DNA from: SG8-41 sp036555615
GTDB lineage: Bacteria > Pseudomonadota > Gammaproteobacteria > Burkholderiales > SG8-41
Direction of reading: 5' to 3'
Assembly: GCA_036555615.1 (NCBI GenBank)
Contig: DATBKZ010000126.1
Span: 1-8,957, forward strand
DNA: 8,957 bases
The position numbers were made by a program, and so were the translations under genes. Under the pieces are notes generated by a model. That model was not told the origin of the DNA, searched no databases, and saw only the letters and a program-made list of their open reading frames with translations. Shown one piece after another: positions 5,840-8,957 of this stretch; position 1 is the first letter of the stretch, and each line of letters begins with the position of its first letter.

Positions 5840-6184
5840 CTAGAACTCGAAGATCACCCACATCGGGGGCCGCAGTCCGCTGTCGAAGTTGTCGTAGCGC
5901 GTGAAGGTGCCGTCGCCGCGGTTGTCGACCAGGTAATAGGGCTTGCCCGTGGCGGGAGTGATCTTGATCATGTAGAGCTTGCCGCCGATGCGGTACTCCT
6001 CCACGGTATCGGTGCCGCGCTTGATGATGGTCACCTGCGGCTCGAGCGCCGGGTCGAGCTCGTAGCCCGGGGGCGGGGGCGGCGGCTCCGGCAGCGGCTG
6101 CAGCTCGGGGGGCTTGTCCTGCTGCGCCGCGACCGGCAGCGCTAGCGCGAGCAACATGGCGAAGATGAGTGACCGCGTTGACAT
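5840..6184 (-). CDS. DUF2782 small exported protein
   Basis: A 114-residue protein with a clear signal peptide (MSTRSLIFAMLLALALPVAA, likely cleavage near residue 20), a proline-rich stretch (about 25-39, with six consecutive prolines) and a compact domain, 48-114, containing EPQVTIIKRGTDTVEEYRI, KLYMIKITP, KPYYLVD and a final PPMWVIFEF. This pattern is that of DUF2782, whose function is unknown. It should be periplasmic. The ATG at 6182-6184 is chosen because GGGA lies 7 nt upstream; the ATG immediately before it (6187) is nearly as good. It is the first gene of the probable operon with thrB and the membrane protein and is divergent from polA. From memory, this small gene next to thrB and polA is a recurrent betaproteobacterial arrangement. 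Confidence 0.88.
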   Translation of the reverse strand: MSTRSLIFAMLLALALPVAAQQDKPPELQPLPEPPPPPPGYELDPALEPQVTIIKRGTDTVEEYRIGGKLYMIKITPATGKPYYLVDNRGDGTFTRYDNFDSGLRPPMWVIFEF

Positions 6185-6243
6185 CATCCATTCCCATTTG
6201 GCGCGCGGCGAACGGCGGTCTATCGTCTGTTCGACCGCGCGCA

Positions 6244-6276
6244 ATTAAGGCGGCGCGTTTAGCGTCCGCTCTTAAT
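6244..6276. promoter_or_regulatory. bulged dyad in the polA / DUF2782 divergent region
   Basis: ATTAAG-GCGG-CGC (6244-6256), loop GTTTA, then GCG-T-CCGC-T-CTTAAT (6262-6276): a 13-bp stem interrupted only by two unpaired T residues on the right arm. It lies just upstream of the polA -10 candidate, covering where the -35 would be, and about 60-90 bp from the DUF2782 start. It could be an operator shared by both directions. No known binding motif is recognised, and no T-tract follows. Confidence 0.45.
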
Positions 6277-6284
6277 GCATATTC

Positions 6285-6293
6285 TGACATAAT
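6285..6293 (+). promoter_or_regulatory. candidate extended -10 promoter of polA
   Basis: TGACATAAT contains an extended -10 (TG, one base, then CATAAT, five of six matches to TATAAT). No convincing -35 is present 16-18 nt upstream, which is the situation where a TGn extension is usually needed. Transcription would start near position 6300, about 24 nt before the polA ATG. Confidence 0.4.
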
Positions 6294-6323
6294 CGGCGCA
6301 CCGCTCACCCACCGTCCGGAATC

Positions 6324-8957
6324 ATGAAGACGCTGTTGCTCGTCGACGGCTCGTCCTACCTCTATCGCGCGTTCCACGCACTGCAGCGCGCTGACCTGCG
6401 CAACAAGAAGGGTGAGCCGACCGGCGCCATCTATGGCGTGCTCAACATGCTGCGCCGGCTGCAGAAGGATTCCCCGGCCGAATACGTCGCCTGCGTCTTC
6501 GATGCGAAGGGAAGGACGTTCCGCGACGACCTGTACGGCGCTTACAAGGCCAACCGCCCGCCGATGCCGGACGATCTTGCCGCTCAGATCGCGCCGCTCA
6601 AGGAAGCCATTGCCACCATGGGCTGGCCGCTGCTCGAGATCGAGGGGGTGGAGGCGGACGACGTGATCGGCACGCTCGCCCGGCGCGCCGAGCGTGCAGG
6701 CATGCGCGTCGTCATCGCCAGCGGCGACAAGGACCTCGCTCAGCTCGTGAACCCCGCCATCACGATCGAGAACGCCGATCCCCGCTCTGGCGAGCGCGAG
6801 ATCCTTGATGAGGCCGGCGTCGAAGGGAAGTTCGGCGTCGAGCCCGGGCAAATGATCGACTATCTGACCCTGGTCGGCGACAGCGTGGACAATGTTCCAG
6901 GAGTGGAAAAAGTCGGCCCGAAAACCGCGGTCAAGTGGCTCAAGCAGTACGGCTCGCTCGACAACGTGATGCGGCACGCATCCGAAATTCCCGGCGTGGT
7001 GGGGGAAAACCTGCGCAAGAGCCTCGACTGGCTGCCGAAAGCGCGCGCGCTCCTCACGATCAAATGCGATGTCGAACTGCCCGTCACGCCGGGTGATCTG
7101 GCGATGCGGCCGCGCGATACTGGAAAGCTCGCGGAGCTCTTCGATCGCCTTGACTTCAGGAGCTGGCGCCGGGAGCTCGAGGAGGGAGGCGGCGTGATTC
7201 CCCCTGACCCCCCTTTGGCAAAGAGGGATGGGCGCAGCGCGGGGGAACCTGATCAGTCGACACGCAACTACGAGACGATTCTTGTCGAGAAACAACTCGA
7301 TGCGTGGCTGAAGAGGATCGGGGAGGCAAAGCTGGTCGCGCTCGATACGGAAACTACGAGTCTGGATCCCATGAAAGCGGAGCTGGTGGGGCTATCGTTC
7401 GCGGTCGAGGCGGGCACCGCGGCGTACCTGCCGCTCGCGCATCGCTATGCCGGGGCGCCGCGGCAGCTTGAGCGCGGGGCGGTGCTCGCGCGGATGAAAT
7501 CATGGCTGGAGGATGCCGGCCATGCGAAGCTCGGGCAGAACGCCAAGTACGACATGCATGTCCTCGCCAACCACGGCATCCGGCTCGCGGGCGTCGAGCA
7601 CGATACCTTGCTGCAGTCCTATGTGCTGGAAAGCCACCGCCCGCACGACATGGACAGCCTCGCGCAGCGCCACCTGGGGCTGAAGACCATCACCTACGAC
7701 GAAGTCACGGGCAAAGGCGCAGCGCGCATCGGCTTCGACCAGGTCACGGTGGAGCGCGCCACGGAGTACTCCGCGGAGGACGCTGATGTGACGCTCAAGC
7801 TCCATCAGGCGCTCCTGCCGCAGGTGCAGGCCGAGGAGAAGCTCGAGCGCATCTACCGCGAGGTGGAGATGCCGCTCGTCATGGTGCTCTTCAATATGGA
7901 GCGCAACGGCGTGCTGCTCGACACCGGGCTGCTCAAGGAGCTCTCGCGCGTGTTCGGCGAGAAGATGGCGGACATCGAGAGCGAGGCGCACGCGCAGGCC
8001 GGGCAGCCCTTCAACCTCAATTCACCGCGGCAGATCCAGGAGATCCTGTTCGAGAAGCAGGGGCTGACACCCGTGAAGAAGACGCCTTCGGGGCAGCCCT
8101 CAACCGACGAGGAGTCGCTCGAGGAGCTGGCGCTCGATCATCCGCTGCCGAAGCTGATCCTCGACTACCGCACGCTCGCGAAGCTCAAGTCCACCTACAC
8201 CGACAAGCTGCCGGAGTCGATCCATCCGAAGACGGGGCGCGTGCATACCAACTACGGCCAGGCAGTCGCGGTAACGGGCCGCCTCGCGAGCAACGACCCC
8301 AACCTGCAAAACATCCCGATCCGCACCGCCGAGGGGCGGCGCATCCGGGAAGCGTTCATCGCGCCCCCCGGCAGCAGCATTGTCTCGGCCGACTATTCCC
8401 AGATCGAGCTGCGGATCATGGCGCACATCTCGCAGGACGCGAGCCTGCTCGCGGCGTTCGCCGCGGGTGAGGACATTCACACCGCGACGGCGGCCGAGAT
8501 CTTCGGCCTGAGCCCCAAGGCGGTGGGCTCCGAGCAGCGGCGCTACGCCAAGGTCATCAACTTCGGGCTGATCTACGGCATGTCGGCGTTCGGCCTGGCG
8601 CGGCAGTTAGGGCTCGAGCGGGCGGCGGCGCAACAGTACATGGAGCGGTATTTCTCGCGCTATCCGGGCGTCGCGGACTACATGAAGCGTACCCGCGAGG
8701 CGGCGCGCGAGACGGGATACGTTGAGACGGTGTTCGGCCGCAGGCTATGGCTGCCGGAGATCAAGAGCTCGAATCCGGCGCGGCGCCAAGGCGCGGAACG
8801 CGCGGCGATCAATGCTCCGATGCAGGGCACCGCCGCCGACCTCATCAAGATGGCGATGATCGCGGTGGACGGCTGGCTCACAGCGGAGCGAATGAATTCC
8901 AGACTCATCCTGCAGGTGCACGATGAGCTGGTGCTGGAGGTGCCGGAGGGCGAGCTC
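6324..8957 (+). CDS. polA: DNA polymerase I, lacking only the last ~50 residues (cut by right edge)
   Basis: Fills repair gaps and removes Okazaki RNA primers. The 878 visible residues stay in frame to the window end. The 5'-nuclease domain (about 1-285) has MKTLLLVDGSSYLYRAF, VFDAKGRTFRDDLY (58-71), GVEADDVIG (108-116), ASGDKDLAQLV (132-142) and GDSVDNVPGV (185-194). The 3'-5' exonuclease (about 314-500) keeps its acidic residues: DTE (341-343), D410 in GQNAKYD, and YSAEDADVT (482-490), so proofreading is expected. The polymerase has TGRLASNDPNLQNIP (651-665), motif A DYSQIELR (690-697), the O-helix RRYAKVINFGLIYG (739-752, with F747 and Y751) and motif C QVHDELV (864-870). E. coli PolA is 928 residues. 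An extra low-complexity segment (about 286-312) in the interdomain linker is encoded by an inverted-repeat insertion. The ATG at 6324 gives the canonical N-terminus; its ribosome binding site is weak (CCGGA). The gene diverges from the DUF2782 gene. Confidence 0.97.
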   Translation, partial: MKTLLLVDGSSYLYRAFHALQRADLRNKKGEPTGAIYGVLNMLRRLQKDSPAEYVACVFDAKGRTFRDDLYGAYKANRPPMPDDLAAQIAPLKEAIATMGWPLLEIEGVEADDVIGTLARRAERAGMRVVIASGDKDLAQLVNPAITIENADPRSGEREILDEAGVEGKFGVEPGQMIDYLTLVGDSVDNVPGVEKVGPKTAVKWLKQYGSLDNVMRHASEIPGVVGENLRKSLDWLPKARALLTIKCDVELPVTPGDLAMRPRDTGKLAELFDRLDFRSWRRELEEGGGVIPPDPPLAKRDGRSAGEPDQSTRNYETILVEKQLDAWLKRIGEAKLVALDTETTSLDPMKAELVGLSFAVEAGTAAYLPLAHRYAGAPRQLERGAVLARMKSWLEDAGHAKLGQNAKYDMHVLANHGIRLAGVEHDTLLQSYVLESHRPHDMDSLAQRHLGLKTITYDEVTGKGAARIGFDQVTVERATEYSAEDADVTLKLHQALLPQVQAEEKLERIYREVEMPLVMVLFNMERNGVLLDTGLLKELSRVFGEKMADIESEAHAQAGQPFNLNSPRQIQEILFEKQGLTPVKKTPSGQPSTDEESLEELALDHPLPKLILDYRTLAKLKSTYTDKLPESIHPKTGRVHTNYGQAVAVTGRLASNDPNLQNIPIRTAEGRRIREAFIAPPGSSIVSADYSQIELRIMAHISQDASLLAAFAAGEDIHTATAAEIFGLSPKAVGSEQRRYAKVINFGLIYGMSAFGLARQLGLERAAAQQYMERYFSRYPGVADYMKRTREAARETGYVETVFGRRLWLPEIKSSNPARRQGAERAAINAPMQGTAADLIKMAMIAVDGWLTAERMNSRLILQVHDELVLEVPEGEL
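7198..7247. repeat. nested inverted-repeat element inserted in frame in polA
   Basis: The outer arms TTCCCCC (7198-7204) and GGGGGAA (7241-7247) flank an inner near-palindrome: CTTTG-G-CAAAG (7213-7223), extended by CCC (7209-7211) and GGG (7225-7227) across one mismatch. It encodes VIPPDPPLAKRDGRSAGEP in the linker between the 5'-nuclease and exonuclease domains. From memory, CCCCCTTTGGCAAAGGGGG elements, read on the other strand as PLCQRGVRG, recur in proteobacterial genomes, so this is probably a dispersed non-autonomous repeat. Copy number here cannot be seen. Confidence 0.65.

Noticed and set aside
5802..7295. Long minus-strand open frame upstream of and in frame with thrB, giving an apparent 817-residue protein
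   Set aside because: It runs antisense to the DUF2782-polA intergenic region and the polA 5'-nuclease domain and out of frame through DUF2782. It has no recognisable domain before the thrB ATG. Long open antisense frames are expected at this GC content.
7383..7390. GCTGGTGG octamer matching the E. coli Chi site
   Set aside because: A single occurrence in GC-rich coding DNA is expected by chance, and Chi sequences differ between lineages.

Overview
The window is about 9 kb of high-GC, tightly packed chromosomal DNA, most likely from a betaproteobacterium or a close relative. This rests on the sequence style of LeuRS, UvrD and PolA, on two small families typical of that group (a DUF2782 periplasmic protein and a BPSS1780-type membrane protein), and on gene order recalled from betaproteobacterial genomes. 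No database search was possible. I see no phage, transposase, CRISPR, toxin or defence genes. The gene content is core housekeeping, and I found no undescribed multi-gene system. The unusual material is small: repeats, hairpins and start-site questions.

Layout, left to right. (1) 1-686, minus strand: N-terminal 228 residues of leucyl-tRNA synthetase (leuS), running off the left edge. (2) 687-776: divergent promoter region with a consensus TATAAT for leuS and a perfect 8-bp stem-loop at the predicted 5' end of the leuS transcript. (3) 777-1679, plus strand: exported FecR-domain protein ending in a SPOR-like domain. (4) 1680-1773: spacer carrying a perfect 14-bp hairpin that looks like a dispersed repeat. 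(5) 1774-4047, plus strand: uvrD (DNA helicase II) with a heptamer-repeat insertion in its 2B region. (6) 4069-6184, minus strand: a likely operon transcribed in the order DUF2782 protein, thrB (homoserine kinase), BPSS1780-type membrane protein; it converges on uvrD with only 21 bp between stop codons. (7) 6185-6323: divergent region with a bulged dyad and an extended -10 promoter for polA. (8) 6324-8957, plus strand: polA (DNA polymerase I), running off the right edge about 50 residues before its expected end, with an inverted-repeat insertion in the linker between its 5'-nuclease and Klenow parts. No stretch over 300 bp lacks a gene.

The genes have separate jobs: tRNA charging (leuS), nucleotide excision and mismatch repair (uvrD, polA), threonine synthesis (thrB) and cell-envelope functions (FecR-SPOR, DUF2782, membrane protein). 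The most distinctive feature is that two different repeat types have inserted in frame into flexible linkers of the two repair enzymes, without disrupting catalytic motifs. A third repeat sits just upstream of uvrD and a possible decayed one lies in its C-terminal linker.
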